DNA of 15,545 nt from Funneliformis mosseae (GCA_910592005.1 CAJVPP010002271.1:1-15545); one strand, 5' to 3'. Positions 1 to 11,353 are shown, numbered from the stretch's first letter. Program-made: numbers and translations. Notes: a model not told the origin generated them from the letters alone.

Positions 1-1001
1 CTTATATTCGTTGGAAAGCTCTCATCAAGACGGTTCTAATGATACTATTTCCATCGAAACATTGATCATTAGTTCAAAAGTTATTCCATTTAACAATATA
101 ATCATAGTAATTTAACTTTTTAATAAATTTATCTTCTATAAGAAATGATTTTTTTCAAAATTATCAAATTTATATAAATATTATTTTTTTTATTAAAATT
201 TATATTATCTACTAGAATTAATTTTAATTTTAAATATGATTTATTCTTATAAACAAAATCAAAGATATAATTAAATAGAAAATAGAAAAGTTGTAATATA
301 GGATAGGATTACTTATTTCTTTTTATGAATCTGTAAAAGGACAAACATATATAAATTATTACAAAAATATGCTATTTTTTCACTTTATAAATGTAAACAA
401 GAAATTTTACAAGAGGATAATACTCTGTTTTATTGATCAAAGATTATTGCTAATATTCATAATGCCTTAAATATTTTTATGCTATATTAGTTTACACAAA
501 GTCTTAATATAAATCTGATTAAAAATTTTTAAAATAGATATGAAATTTGTCTAATCAACCTAAAAATTTGAAAGATTTAAAGTGTAAGGTAAAAAATGCT
601 TAACATTCAATTTTACTTAAATATATTAAAAAATAGTTAAAAGTATACATTATTGAATTTAAGCTTATATAGTAGCTAAAGGTGAAGTAATAAAATATTA
701 AATTTTACTTTTTTTTTTAATAAAATACATAAATAATATTCAGAACAAAATAAATTTTTATTTATTTAAAAATAGTAATATAAATAAAAAGATATAGTGA
801 TTAAGATAAAGTAAAATAATATGATATATCATAATAAAAGATAAATATTTATTAGATAGATATAATTAGTATAGGTAATGTATTAAATTATATAATCATA
901 ATAATACATTAATTAGGTAAATAATAATATAATTAGTCATATACTTGTAATTAGTTATATTTAAAATACAAAAGAACAAATATAAAAGAAACTGAAAAAT
1001 A

Positions 1002-1037
1002 AAAATAAAAAACAGAAAGAAAAATAAAAAACAGAAA
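1002..1037. repeat. Short tandem duplication in a purine-rich block
   Basis: The 17-mer AAAATAAAAAACAGAAA occurs at 1002-1018 and again at 1021-1037, so the period is 19 bases. It lies inside a strand-asymmetric A/G block (about 966-1060) that continues with further ACAGAAA copies. This is simple-sequence DNA with no coding potential. Confidence 0.7.
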
Positions 1038-2558
1038 CAGAAAACAGAAATACAAGTAGAAAAATAATTAAAATCTGATAGGAAAAATGAAAATAATTAA
1101 CTTATTATTATGTGAAATTTTTATATATAAATTTAAAATATTTAAGGTAAAATTTAAAGATAATAAGATAGATAATTAAGATTTATAATTTAGAAATTAT
1201 TATATTTATTTATTTTTTAATAAAATATTTTTATATTAAATAATTATTATTTGTATATCTTAAAGAATCAATAGATTTAATAAATTGAAAGGAATAATAT
1301 AGTTTACTTTAATTCTAAGTAAGTTTATTAACTTGTATCTTACTATTTGATATCATTAAAAATGATATATTATTTTTTATGTTAAATAAATCAAGTAATA
1401 ATATTATTTAGAAATCTTATTATCAGTTTAATATGACAATATTAAAATTTTATGATTTAATTAGCTAGTTATATATGATAAAACTAAAAAAGTACCTATT
1501 AAATTTTAATAAAAATTGATATTTTATTGCTTTATTAATCTAAAATATAATAAAAGATTATATAATTTTATACTGTTTGATTTAAGATATTTACTTTTCT
1601 TGCTTCATAATTGAATTGATGCTAATTGTCATAAAGTAAATACTAATATGTCATATTATGTGATAAAATTGAGATATTTACTATACTAATCATATATGAC
1701 TAACATTTTTCAATTTTATTAGTCAAAATTTTATTATAACCTAATATTAAAAAAGTAGTATAATAGATATTTATTATGTTATATAATGATAAAATCAAAT
1801 ATCAACCTTTTTTATATTATGTAATATTTGACTTTAATTGATTTAAATAATAAAAAAAAAATCAAAAACTAATCTATCAATATGCAGTTTTTGTATTAAT
1901 ATATCATTTATTTCTTTTTTTATATTTGAATAAAAAAGATACAGAGATCTTTACTCTTATGAAAGTTAGATAAGAGTCAAAATTTTAAGATTAAAATTAT
2001 ATATATTATAATATATTTTATTTAATAACTTATAATTTATCAAGTTTAAATATTTTTAAAGTCTACCAATATTTTTCTATTATTGCTGCTACTTCTTTAT
2101 TTTTATTATCTAATATTTCATTATCTTATTAATATTATTATCTTTTTATAATCTTTTTATATAGACTTTTATATTAAAGATAATATTTTTTTTATAGAAT
2201 TATTATTTTATTCTAAAAAACATTTATGATAAAATATATGATCACATACAAATATTATATCTTCTTCTTAATCTAAATATTTAAATATTTGATACATTAA
2301 TCACAAATATTATTAGATAGTGATTTAAATGTATGATATCTAGTGCCTTTATAATTTTATTTTTTAATTTAATGTTGCAAGTTCCTTTTTAATTTTCTAC
2401 TTTTTTTATAATCTTTATGATTATTATAAAAAAATATAAATATATTTGATATTTTTATATTTTCGATTTAATGTTAATTCAAGAATTTTTATATAAAAAT
2501 TTATAAAAAATAAACTAACCTTTCTATTTTGGAAATTTATATGACGATCAATTTTGTT

Positions 2559-2619
2559 CCAATCAAAATTTAATAATTATGTGATGTATCAAAAATGATC
2601 ATCACAAAATTCAACCAAT
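2559..2619 (+). promoter_or_regulatory. Two CCAAT pentamers upstream of PRP2
   Basis: CCAAT is seen at 2559-2563 (in CCAATCA) and 2615-2619, about 165 and 110 bases upstream of the PRP2 start codon. CCAAT boxes bound by the NF-Y/HAP complex are common in fungal promoters at such distances. A pentamer match alone is weak evidence, so this is only a candidate. Confidence 0.3.
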
Positions 2620-2724
2620 AAAATCAAATGTCCATTATGCTAAAAAAGGTCCACAAAATGGTAGAAAAAACAAAATCTGTATTTACTTTTATAGAGAATT
2701 TTTTTTTTGATTGAACTTCACAAA

Positions 2725-5700
2725 ATGGATCTACGTTCTTGGGTTTCCGATAGCGTGATGAAATTACTTGGAATGTCTGAGAAGATCTTTGTAGATTACA
2801 TTATTGCTGAAGCACAATCTTGCAAAACTCGAGAGGCTTTACGAGAAAAGTTGGAAGAATTACCACAAACAACAGAAGCTCAACGTTTTATTGACGATCT
2901 ATTTGATCGAGTACCAAGAAAAAAGTCTCAAAAGGATGAGGCTTATTTAAAAAGAAAAAGGGAAGAAAAGGAAGCTAAAGAAACTTTAGCTAAATCAAAA
3001 TCATACAAGTTGATTCTCGATGACTTTAGTTTTGAAGAACCATCTTCAAAGAAATCGAAAAAATCTAAAAAAGACAAAAGTTTACGTAAAAAAGAAAAAT
3101 CTAATGCATGGGAAAGTGATTCGGATGATAAGATATCTAAAAGTTCGTCGTCAAAGAAAAGATCAAAATATTCTGAATCTGAGGATGAATATGAAAAAGA
3201 AGAAAAAGAAAAAATTAAAGATTTAAAAGAAAGGGATGAATTCGCTAAACGATTGAGACAAAAAGATAAAGAAAAAACCAAAAAACTTGTTGAAGACAGA
3301 TCTTATAAGGCAGAAAGTGATGCTGCTAAAAGACGTAATCTTGCCGATGATGCGGATGCTCGTAGGAAGGTTCTACCAGACATTCGTGAGCGTTCTCGTC
3401 AAGAATACTTAAGAGATCGTACTGATAAACAAATGAAAATGTTAGAATTAGGAATCCTTGATGAAGATATGTTATTCAAAGGTGAAAAACTAACCAAAAA
3501 AGAGATAAGAGAGCTTGAATTAAAAAAAGAAACCCTCAGGTTAACAAAAGAAAGATTGAGTCTTTCTGGAAAGACTGATGATTATGCTATGCCCGAAGAT
3601 TATATTACGGAAAAAGGAAAAATAGACAAGAAAAAAAAGGAGACAGTTCTGTATCAACGTTATGAAGAGGATCGTGACCAGAACAAGTTTGTCACAGATC
3701 AAGACCAATGGGAACAAAATCAGATCGTAAAATCACAATTAAAAGTTGGAGCGCAGGATAGATTAAAACAAGAAGATCAATATGATTACGTTTTTGACGA
3801 TCAGTCCATAGAATTTTTAAATTGGGATTGGAAAACCAATAATGAAGATGATGAAATAATAGCCAAAATTGACGAGGCCGAAAAGAAAGCAAAAACTATT
3901 GAAGAAACCCGTAAATCTTTGCCGATTTACGCTTTTCGTGATGATTTACTTAGTGCCATAGAAGAATATCAAGTTCTGGTTATCGTAGGAGAGACAGGTT
4001 CCGGTAAAACCACTCAGCTACCACAATATTTATATGAAGCTGGTTATACCAAGGGCGATAAAAAAGTTGGTTGCACTCAACCTAGAAGAGTTGCTGCTAT
4101 GAGTGTGGCTGCTCGTGTAGCTGAGGAAATGGGTGTTAAACTTGGATACGAGGTTGGTTATTCAATCCGATTTGAGGATTGCACATCAGACAAGACTATA
4201 ATTAAATACATGACTGATGGTATGTTACTTCGTGAATTCTTGACTGAACCTTTATTAGACGGTTATAATTGTCTTATTATAGATGAGGCTCACGAGAGAA
4301 CTTTACATACTGATGTTCTCTTTGGATTGGTTAAGGATATTGCTCGTAGCAGACCTGATCTAAAACTTTTAATTTCAAGTGCTACACTAGATGCTCAAAA
4401 ATTCGCGGATTATTTTGATGGAGCTCCGATCTTTTCTATCCCAGGAAAGCCTTACCCAGTCCAGGTTTGCTATACAAAAGCCCCTGAAGCAAACTATATT
4501 GGTGCTGCTGTTACAACTGTGATGCAACTACATATTACTCAACAGAAAGGTGACATTTTAGTCTTCTTAACAGGTCAAGAAGAAATCGAAACTGTACAAG
4601 AAAGTTTACAACAAGCTTGTAGGGCCTTAGGTAGCAAAATAAGGGAGCTTATAATATGTCCAATTTATGCTAACCTTCCTCCCGACATGCAAGGAAAGAT
4701 ATTTGAACCAACGCCACCTGGTGCTCGAAAGGTGATATTAGCCACAAATATTGCAGAGACATCTATTACTATTGACGGTGTCTCTTTTGTTATTGATCCA
4801 GGATTTGTTAAACAAAACTTTTATAGCGCAAAAACACGTATGGAATCGTTAGAAGTTGTTACTTGCTCAAGAGCTTCAGCAACACAACGTGCAGGAAGGG
4901 CTGGTCGTGTTGGACCGGGACATTGTTTTAGATTATACACAAAACATGCATACGCTAATGAAATGGAAGAAAATAATGTGCCTGAGATCAAAAGAACTAA
5001 CTTGGGTCATGTTGTGTTATTGTTAAAAAGTATTGGTATTCGTGATGTGATGAGTTTCGAATTTATGGATCCTCCTCATGAACAAGCGCTTATTTCAGCC
5101 CTTAAGGATCTATCTGATCTTGGCGCTTTAAATAATGAAGGAGAATTAACTAAACTCGGAAGGCGTATGGCTGAATACCCTTTAGATCCTGTGTTGTCCA
5201 AAACTATAATAACTTCCGAAAAATATCATTGTTCTGAAGAGGTTATATCAATTATCAGCATGCTTAACGTTCAAAGTTCAGTTTTTTATCGACCAAAAGA
5301 TAAAAAATTTCATGCCGATAAAGCGCGTCAAAACTTTACTAAATCGGGTGGAGATCATTTAACGTTATTGAATGTATGGGAACAATGGGTAGATACAAAT
5401 TATTCATTAAGCTGGTGTCACGAGAATTTCATTGTATATCGTTCAATGACACGAGCACGAGATGTTAGAGACCAACTTGTTGGATTGTGCGAACGTACTG
5501 AGGTCAAATTGGAATCAAATCCAAATCCTGCTGATATAGAACCAATACAAAAATCTTTTGTTGCAGGATTTTTTATGAATACAGCTAGACTATTACCATT
5601 TGGTGATTCTTATCAAAAGATTAAATTTGGGGAAGCCGGAAGAAGAATACATATTCATCCAAGTAGTTCTTTATTTCAAACACCACCAAAATGGGTGCTC

Positions 5701-5883
5701 TATTATGAATTAGTTGCTACTCAGAAAGATTATATGAGACAAGTTATGGAAATACAACCTCAATGGCTAACAGAAGCCGCACCCGCTTGTTATACAAAAG
5801 CTGAATTAGAAAAATTGGATTCAAAAAAGAAAATGCCAAAAAATCATCAAACTACAGGTTCATCATCTTCGAACTTCCATTAA
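2725..5883 (+). CDS. PRP2: Pre-mRNA-splicing ATP-dependent helicase Prp2 (DHX16 family)
   Basis: This is a DEAH-box ATPase that acts on the activated spliceosome in the nucleus. In the known family, Prp2 (with its G-patch partner Spp2) drives the step that makes the spliceosome competent for the first transesterification. The protein has 1052 aa in one uninterrupted exon. The N-terminus (MDLRSWVSDSVMKLLGMSEK) resembles human DHX16, which argues for Prp2 rather than Prp16, Prp22 or Prp43. Residues about 70-200 are Lys/Glu/Ser-rich. Core motifs: Walker A GETGSGKT 422-429, DEAH 520-523, SAT 552-554, TNIAETSIT 674-682, QRAGRAGR 721-728. A winged-helix/HA2 region follows (about 770-870), then an OB-fold region (about 880-1000, with WCHENF from 897). 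The start is the ATG at 2725: it fits the family N-terminus, and an in-frame TAG lies at 2692-2694. The lack of introns contrasts with the two other intact genes here. Confidence 0.96.
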   Translation: MDLRSWVSDSVMKLLGMSEKIFVDYIIAEAQSCKTREALREKLEELPQTTEAQRFIDDLFDRVPRKKSQKDEAYLKRKREEKEAKETLAKSKSYKLILDDFSFEEPSSKKSKKSKKDKSLRKKEKSNAWESDSDDKISKSSSSKKRSKYSESEDEYEKEEKEKIKDLKERDEFAKRLRQKDKEKTKKLVEDRSYKAESDAAKRRNLADDADARRKVLPDIRERSRQEYLRDRTDKQMKMLELGILDEDMLFKGEKLTKKEIRELELKKETLRLTKERLSLSGKTDDYAMPEDYITEKGKIDKKKKETVLYQRYEEDRDQNKFVTDQDQWEQNQIVKSQLKVGAQDRLKQEDQYDYVFDDQSIEFLNWDWKTNNEDDEIIAKIDEAEKKAKTIEETRKSLPIYAFRDDLLSAIEEYQVLVIVGETGSGKTTQLPQYLYEAGYTKGDKKVGCTQPRRVAAMSVAARVAEEMGVKLGYEVGYSIRFEDCTSDKTIIKYMTDGMLLREFLTEPLLDGYNCLIIDEAHERTLHTDVLFGLVKDIARSRPDLKLLISSATLDAQKFADYFDGAPIFSIPGKPYPVQVCYTKAPEANYIGAAVTTVMQLHITQQKGDILVFLTGQEEIETVQESLQQACRALGSKIRELIICPIYANLPPDMQGKIFEPTPPGARKVILATNIAETSITIDGVSFVIDPGFVKQNFYSAKTRMESLEVVTCSRASATQRAGRAGRVGPGHCFRLYTKHAYANEMEENNVPEIKRTNLGHVVLLLKSIGIRDVMSFEFMDPPHEQALISALKDLSDLGALNNEGELTKLGRRMAEYPLDPVLSKTIITSEKYHCSEEVISIISMLNVQSSVFYRPKDKKFHADKARQNFTKSGGDHLTLLNVWEQWVDTNYSLSWCHENFIVYRSMTRARDVRDQLVGLCERTEVKLESNPNPADIEPIQKSFVAGFFMNTARLLPFGDSYQKIKFGEAGRRIHIHPSSSLFQTPPKWVLYYELVATQKDYMRQVMEIQPQWLTEAAPACYTKAELEKLDSKKKMPKNHQTTGSSSSNFH

Positions 5884-5903
5884 GATGTCTATTAGTTTAA
5901 GAT

Positions 5904-5963
5904 AAAGCTTTTATTAATATAACTTGTACTATTATTATTATTATTAATATTATTAAAAGCTTT
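5904..5963 (+). repeat. Inverted repeat with ATT microsatellite, PRP2 3' flank
   Basis: The 10-base arms AAAGCTTTTA (5904-5913) and TAAAAGCTTT (5954-5963) are perfectly complementary. The loop of about 40 bases contains an ATT run (about 5928-5945). A run of T continues through 5970. It begins 21 bases after the PRP2 stop, so it is probably in the 3' UTR and could form a hairpin in the transcript. Any role in 3'-end formation is inference. Confidence 0.55.
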
Positions 5964-6533
5964 TTTTTTTATCAGCAATATTTCTCGTTAATATTTAAAG
6001 TTAATTATTTTTTTCTAGAATACATTATCTCCAGATGAATTAAATAGTTTTGTGATTTAAGCAAGAAAATTATTTGAATATATTAAAAATGATAGAAATT
6101 AATATTACGTTAAAATAAATTGAAAGTTTAAAACTAGTTAATATTATTTGGAAATTTTGTTAGGTTTCAAAATATTCAATTCTTATTAAAAATAGATTTA
6201 ATTCAAAAATTGATTAAATAAAAGTAAAGAAATATTAATTAATTTAATTAATTGATTATAAATTAGATTTCATAATTATTATTTAAATATAATTTTGATT
6301 TTTAAATAAAAACATTTGTTATTTTATATTTTATAATTATATAATTTATATGATATAAATATAATTTTTAAATAATATTATATAAATTTTATATTTTTAT
6401 ATTAATTTACTAAAATTAAAATATAATAAAATAAAATATAATAAAGTATTAATAATACTTAAATTTAATTTCAAGTGATTCGTTTAAGTGATTAAAATTA
6501 TTTTTGCGATAAATTTTTACCTAAATTAACTAT

Positions 6534-6539
6534 TTTATT
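6534..6539 (-). terminator. Candidate poly(A) signal AATAAA for RPC2
   Basis: Reading the minus strand, AATAAA occurs 53 bases after the RPC2 TAG stop. The spacing is typical for a fungal 3' UTR. Because the region is almost all A and T, the hexamer could occur by chance. Confidence 0.4.
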
Positions 6540-6592
6540 ACTTTATACAAAAAATTTTTTTTTGAAGTTTTATATAATGCAACAGATGGTTA

Positions 6593-9500
6593 CTAAAATT
6601 CTTCCAAAATTAATCTAGGAGCAATGTTCATACTTTGTAATTCTTGAAAAAGCAATTTAGCAGCATAAGGCATTTGCATAGTGACCATAAATTTACTTGA
6701 TTTGCAATTTTGACACCAACCTTTGTAACCCAATAACCCACATTGTTCACAAACATGTACATCAAATTGATCCGATGATATCATTAATCTCTCCATTAAC
6801 AACATGCTTGCCCCATATCCAACTAAACAATCTCTTTCCATTTCACCAAGACGTAATCCTCCGTCCCTTGATCTACCCTCTGTTGGTTGTCTTGTTAATA
6901 CTGCTCTTGGTCCTCTCGCTCTTGCATGCATTTTATCCACTACCATATGTTTTAATTTTTGATAATATACTGGTCCAAAAAATATATACGCTGATAATGG
7001 TTCTCCCGTGATCCCTATATACATACAGAAAGGAAATGAATGAGTATCCATAATTTCCAAAGGTATCAAAATTAAAAAAGTCCAACAACCTACCGGAGGT
7101 CACATAATCTTTTCCCGAATAACTATAACCATTTTCGATTAAAATTTTGCTCATATCCTCGACTTTACTACCACCAAATGCAGTTCCGTATTGTAATTCA
7201 CCTTTTAATACGCCAGCTTTACCAGCCAATAATTCAATCATTTTACCCACAGTCATACGCGAAGGAAACCCATGAGGATTCATAATAATATCAGGACATA
7301 TACCAGAATCAGAAAATGGCATATCCTCTTGGGGTACTATGATGCCACATACACCTTTTTGTCCATGACGTGAAGAAAATTTATCCCCCAATTCTGGTAC
7401 CCGTGTTTGTCTTATTAAAATTTTAATAAGAGTTTGCTCTTGTTCTGTCGTAGTTACACACACTTTATCAATATATCCAGGTTCTGGGGCTTTATATGTT
7501 AACGGAGAATGTTTCCAAGTAAATTGTATAACTGGTGCGTTCATTATTGGCATATTAACTGGTATATTCGCCGATAAATTTGTTGGTGTGTGTCTATTCA
7601 CAATAACCTGTCCTGGCATCACTCTTTCACCGACTCCCGCTATACCATCGGAATCCAATATATTAAATCTCTCAGCCGAAGGCCCCGTAGGGCAATCAAC
7701 CTGTGCAGGAGGATCTACGATACGGTCAAAAGATCCATTTGCGTACCTTTTCATCAGAGCAACGTGTTTTCTCATGACTTGACAACGTCCAAAACCACGA
7801 TCAACCGATGCTTTATTTAGTACAAGGGCATCTTCTATATCATAACCAGAATAACTCATCACTGCGACTATAGCATTTTGTCCTGCCGGTAATTTATCAT
7901 ATCCTACCAATTCGATAGTTTTAGTTTTAACCATAGGTTGTTGTGGGTAAACCATAAGATATAATAATGTATCGATTCTTCTTAATTGATTATAAGCTAT
8001 GGCGCCAATTGCTTGTTTACCCATAGCACATTGATAAGTATTTCTAGGACTTTGGTTATGATGTGGATAAGGAATTAATCCTGCTACAGCACCTAAAATT
8101 GTAAAAGGTTCAATTTCCAGATGCGTGGTCTCAGCAATTATCTCACGTTCATAGATGGCGATATTTGAATCATTTTCCTCGTTCACGTCTAAATATTCAA
8201 CAAGGCCTTGTGCTAAAAAATCCGCAAACGCCATTTCGTCTCTTTTTAATTTCTATATACAAAAAGCGTAGTAAAATTAATTGTATACTTTTTAAAGGTA
8301 AACACGAGCAAATAAATACCTGAATATGTTTCGTGTTAACTTTAGGTATCATATTTTCTACAATGATTAAAGGACGACATACTCGCCCACCATCCGAAGC
8401 AATATGAACGGCATTGTGATGATGATTCACATAAATGCTAACAAACTCTGAAATTCTACCACATCGACGCAATCGTCTAAAATCTTGAACGAAGCTATTC
8501 GGCTGACACGTAATTCCGAGCATAAGACCATTCAAGAAGACCATATACGCGTTATTACGATATAGCTCGGCACCTGTCAAACTATTAACGTCTGAAATAA
8601 ATATCCAAGGAAATGAATATTTCAAGTTTTAATGGACAATCTTAAAAGTTTTGTTGATATACCTTCAATACCGAGATTAAAAGCTAATCGTCTCAATGGT
8701 TGTTCTTCGTCGTCGGTAGTTATGTGAGTCATCAAAGCAAGGTTTTTAACTAAACCGCAGGCTTCCCCTTCAGGGGTATCTGCGGGACATAACATGCCCC
8801 ATTGTGACGGCTACATCCCAAATATAATTTGATCGTTATTTCCGATCCGAAAGAAAATTTTAAACAAGCACAGACTGCTTTCTATTTGCTCTCCGTTAAT
8901 CAATTCCCTTCAAAATTAAACAAATCTCACCTGAAGTGCTCTGGGTCCACTAACTTTCCTTGTTTTTTCATATTGTGAAGTTATTCTAGTCATTGTTCCC
9001 AACGCCGAAATATAACTCAATCTACTAAGCACGTGAGTTATTCCAGCTCTTTCCATCTTAAAACGTTTTAATGTCCAGTTCCCTGTAGCTATAGCTCTTA
9101 CAAATCCATTTGTAATACTATCACCATGTTGCATGAGTTGTTTATGAGCATCAAATTCCGTGGCTCTGTTTGGCTTTTTCAATAGTTTATCAATGTTCAT
9201 CTTTAAATCAAAATTGAACTTCTTGAATAAATCCTCAAATAATAAAGATAACAGAGATCCAGCTCTAAATCATAACATGAATAACGTATTACAATTTTGA
9301 AATCGATCCATTGATTCAAATTAAAACATCTAAAAATCACTTACAATTCTAATCTTTTGTTTCCAACATAATCTCGATCATCGACCAAATTTTCATTTGC
9401 CAAGGCCATTAAAACTCGTCGAATCATGATGGCTATATAAATACATTTCGGTTGAAAATTTAAATCTTTAACTGGCACATGAGCGAGCACTACAGTCGAT

Positions 9501-10867
9501 AACACCTCCAACGCTTCTTCTGCCATAGGTCTTCTGACATTTGCTATTTTTCTTGTTACTTTAACTTTGCTTCCAATATAATCTAACGCTTGTTTCTGTG
9601 TAAATATTTTCATTTTTGCACATTGTTCTATATTCGGCGAAAACATATTTAAAAATGTCCGATTTCCTCCCGAAATAAGCTGTGATATTTCTTTATCTGA
9701 TTGAATTCCCATCGCCTAAAACAATAAACAAATTTATGATGAAATCAAGAGATTTAAAGGATGTAAATATGTAAATATCCTTCACCTTCATCACAATTAC
9801 AATAGGGATCTCTTCTGATATAGAATTATGCTTTAAAGTTATTTTGTCATTTTTTGCGTCATTCTTTGCTACTATATACGTCTTGCTCTTTCTTTCGTGA
9901 GTCGAACTATGAAATCATCGAAACATTAGTATGATTTAACACAATATTTAAACATCATACATAAATCAAGTACCTTGTAACGTAAGCCTGCACAAGGCCT
10001 TTTTTATCACCTTCAACAATGATACGATTTTTCGAAAGTTGTTCTTGTATAAGAATTACTTTCTCCGTACCCTTTATAATGAAATAACCACCTAAAAAAT
10101 AATTTACAATGAACGTCAATGTATTGAAAAACTTTCAAAAATTTTCCTAATATCTTAACGAACCTGGATCCAAAGGACATTCAAACATCTTTGCCAGTTC
10201 AGCTTCCGATTTTCCAGTTAATGCACACTTGGAACTCCTAAGCATAATTGGCATTTTACCGATAATAGTATTCTTACGTACAACTCTTTTTTTTCCACGA
10301 ACATATTCTATATCAACATAAATGTTACCGGAATACGTTAAATCTCTTAATCTACATTCATGAGGAGTAAACACATTAATATGTGCTTCATGATCCGTGT
10401 CAGGTCTATCTGGTGGTCCAACCCTAATATCAAGGTATCTGTGATCATAAAATTAAGATACTAAATGTTAATTCAACATTAAATGTAAAGCTGAAGAAAT
10501 CAAATACATAGATATACTTTAACCAAAATGAAGGGTCTACATCTGAGGTAATCATTTCATTGGTTCGGACAATCTTTCTTAATTCAGTTTCAACAAAATA
10601 ATTATAAGAATCAATGTGTTGTTTAACCAATCCTTTAACTTTGAGGAAAGCAGGTAAAAGTTGCCATTTATCCTAAATACAAGTAATTATAGCGTAATGT
10701 CAACATTTAGTTTTTTGAATGTAAATAAGAATACTTACTTCTACCTCTTTGACAGGATCAGTTAATTTTTTATTAGCATAATAAGGCTTCTTTAATTTTT
10801 CAAACGCTTCTTCAGAAGTATCGGATCTTACATCGTCAGCAAAAGTAACAGTTTTTTTACCCAGCAT
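6593..10867 (-). CDS. RET1: DNA-directed RNA polymerase III second-largest subunit (RPC2/POLR3B)
   Basis: RPC2 forms half of the active-site cleft of nuclear RNA polymerase III, which makes tRNA, 5S rRNA and other small RNAs. Exons, in transcription order: 10867-10739, 10672-10518, 10438-10164, 10091-9974, 9906-9786, 9715-9345, 9264-8931, 8810-8663, 8591-8320, 8252-7094, 7014-6593. All ten introns are GT-AG (66-120 nt) and all phases agree, giving 3504 nt and 1167 aa (human about 1133, yeast about 1149). Landmarks: [11 protein letters not shown] and ECPLDPGGYF in the N-terminal third; [11 protein letters not shown] 659-669; [10 protein letters not shown] 774-783; [12 protein letters not shown] 930-941; [20 protein letters not shown] 1070-1089; a C-terminal zinc site with Cys 1116, 1119, 1128 and 1131. 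Sequences such as GKDYVTSG and [15 protein letters not shown] match Pol III rather than Pol I or II. The start ATG is preceded by an in-frame TAA 18 bases upstream. Intron 3 (GTTCGT) and intron 5 (GTGAAG) have weak donors. Confidence 0.96.
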
Positions 10868-11211
10868 TGTTAATGTATTTTGTTAAACAGAATTTATTCA
10901 TTTTATTTTATTTTTTTTTTGATAATCTATATATAAATTAATGATTTACCAATCATAGTTTAATCGGTCAATTTACGCACGGACCGACACGACCCGCAGT
11001 AGCACTGCGCGCAGTAAATAAGATTATTAGGTTTAAGAATTACCTCAATTTGCAATATCACAACAGTTAAGCATTTTATTTTTATTTGTATTTCATTGAT
11101 TTATACAAAAGTTCTGTTACATTATACATCGCTTCCCAAATTTTTAATTTCACAAAAAATGGTCGCTTTAATTAATTATACTGCCTTTCTTATCAACTAG
11201 TTCCCTAATCT
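10868..11211. other. RPC2 upstream region with a GC-rich patch
   Basis: This is the 5' flank of RPC2 on one side and the downstream flank of the decayed SAM gene on the other. It contains no gene. Most of it is A+T-rich, but about 10976-11015 is strongly G+C-rich, and the patch ends in a perfect palindrome (separate entry). The RPC2 core promoter should lie within the first 100-200 bases; no clear TATA box can be assigned. Confidence 0.65.
11004..11015. promoter_or_regulatory. 12-bp palindrome ACTGCGCGCAGT upstream of RPC2
   Basis: The sequence is perfectly self-complementary and lies 137 bases upstream of the RPC2 start codon, at the edge of a GC-rich patch in otherwise AT-rich DNA. It could be a binding site for a dimeric regulator, or the edge of an old transposon. 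Neither is shown by the sequence alone. Confidence 0.35.
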
Positions 11212-11225
11212 TCAAGTTCTAACGG

Positions 11226-11353
11226 CAAAAGTATCGAACTTAACCCTCCTCGTATTAAAGTTGACCTTCTTGCCGATTACTATATAAATAACAATTGTTT
11301 TTACAATGAGATCAGCAATAAGGTCAAGATACAGGTCAAGTTCGATACTTTTG
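11226..11353. repeat. 16-bp inverted repeat flanking the SAM-gene 3' end
   Basis: CAAAAGTATCGAACTT at 11226-11241 is the exact reverse complement of AAGTTCGATACTTTTG at 11338-11353, with 96 bases between. A few more flanking bases also match with mismatches. The right arm overlaps the end of the SAM-like coding stretch (ERKSIEL). The left arm lies near the stop, so the C-terminal codons may derive from an inverted duplication. Confidence 0.65.

Larger units (their letters stand above)
1..2724. other. AT-rich gene-free intergenic region upstream of PRP2
   Basis: No open reading frame with recognisable protein content is present on either strand, and no tRNA- or rRNA-like segment was seen. Base composition is extremely A+T-rich, with many short A and T runs. 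Three parts stand out: a less AT-rich patch in the first about 115 bases that runs off the window edge; a purine-rich block at about 966-1060 with a repeated 17-mer; and, close to the PRP2 start, two CCAAT pentamers (2559-2563 in CCAATCA, and 2615-2619) followed by a T-run at 2699-2708. The proximal promoter and 5' UTR of PRP2 must lie at the right end, but no clear TATA element can be picked out in such AT-rich DNA. Confidence 0.75.
5884..6592. other. AT-rich spacer between convergent PRP2 and RPC2
   Basis: This 709-base stretch holds the 3' UTRs and 3'-end signals of two converging genes and no ORF of note. Just after the PRP2 stop there is an inverted repeat with an ATT microsatellite in its loop, and near the right end a candidate poly(A) signal for RPC2 on the minus strand. 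The rest is featureless A+T-rich DNA. Confidence 0.75.

Noticed and set aside
2707..2724. TTG start adding six residues to PRP2
   Set aside because: The ATG at 2725 matches the DHX16 N-terminus, and TTG starts are not expected for a nuclear fungal gene.
2943..3281. 112-residue minus-strand ORF inside PRP2
   Set aside because: It is the antisense of the Lys/Glu-rich N-terminal region and gives only Ser/Phe/Leu-rich low-complexity protein.
7588..7820. Two plus-strand ORFs within the RPC2 gene
   Set aside because: They lie antisense to the long conserved exon 10 and have no recognisable domain.
6593..10867. First impression that the large minus-strand gene is RPB2 (Pol II second subunit)
   Set aside because: The C-terminal zinc region ([15 protein letters not shown]), [13 protein letters not shown] and the N-terminal [16 protein letters not shown] fit the Pol III subunit RPC2/POLR3B, not RPB2.
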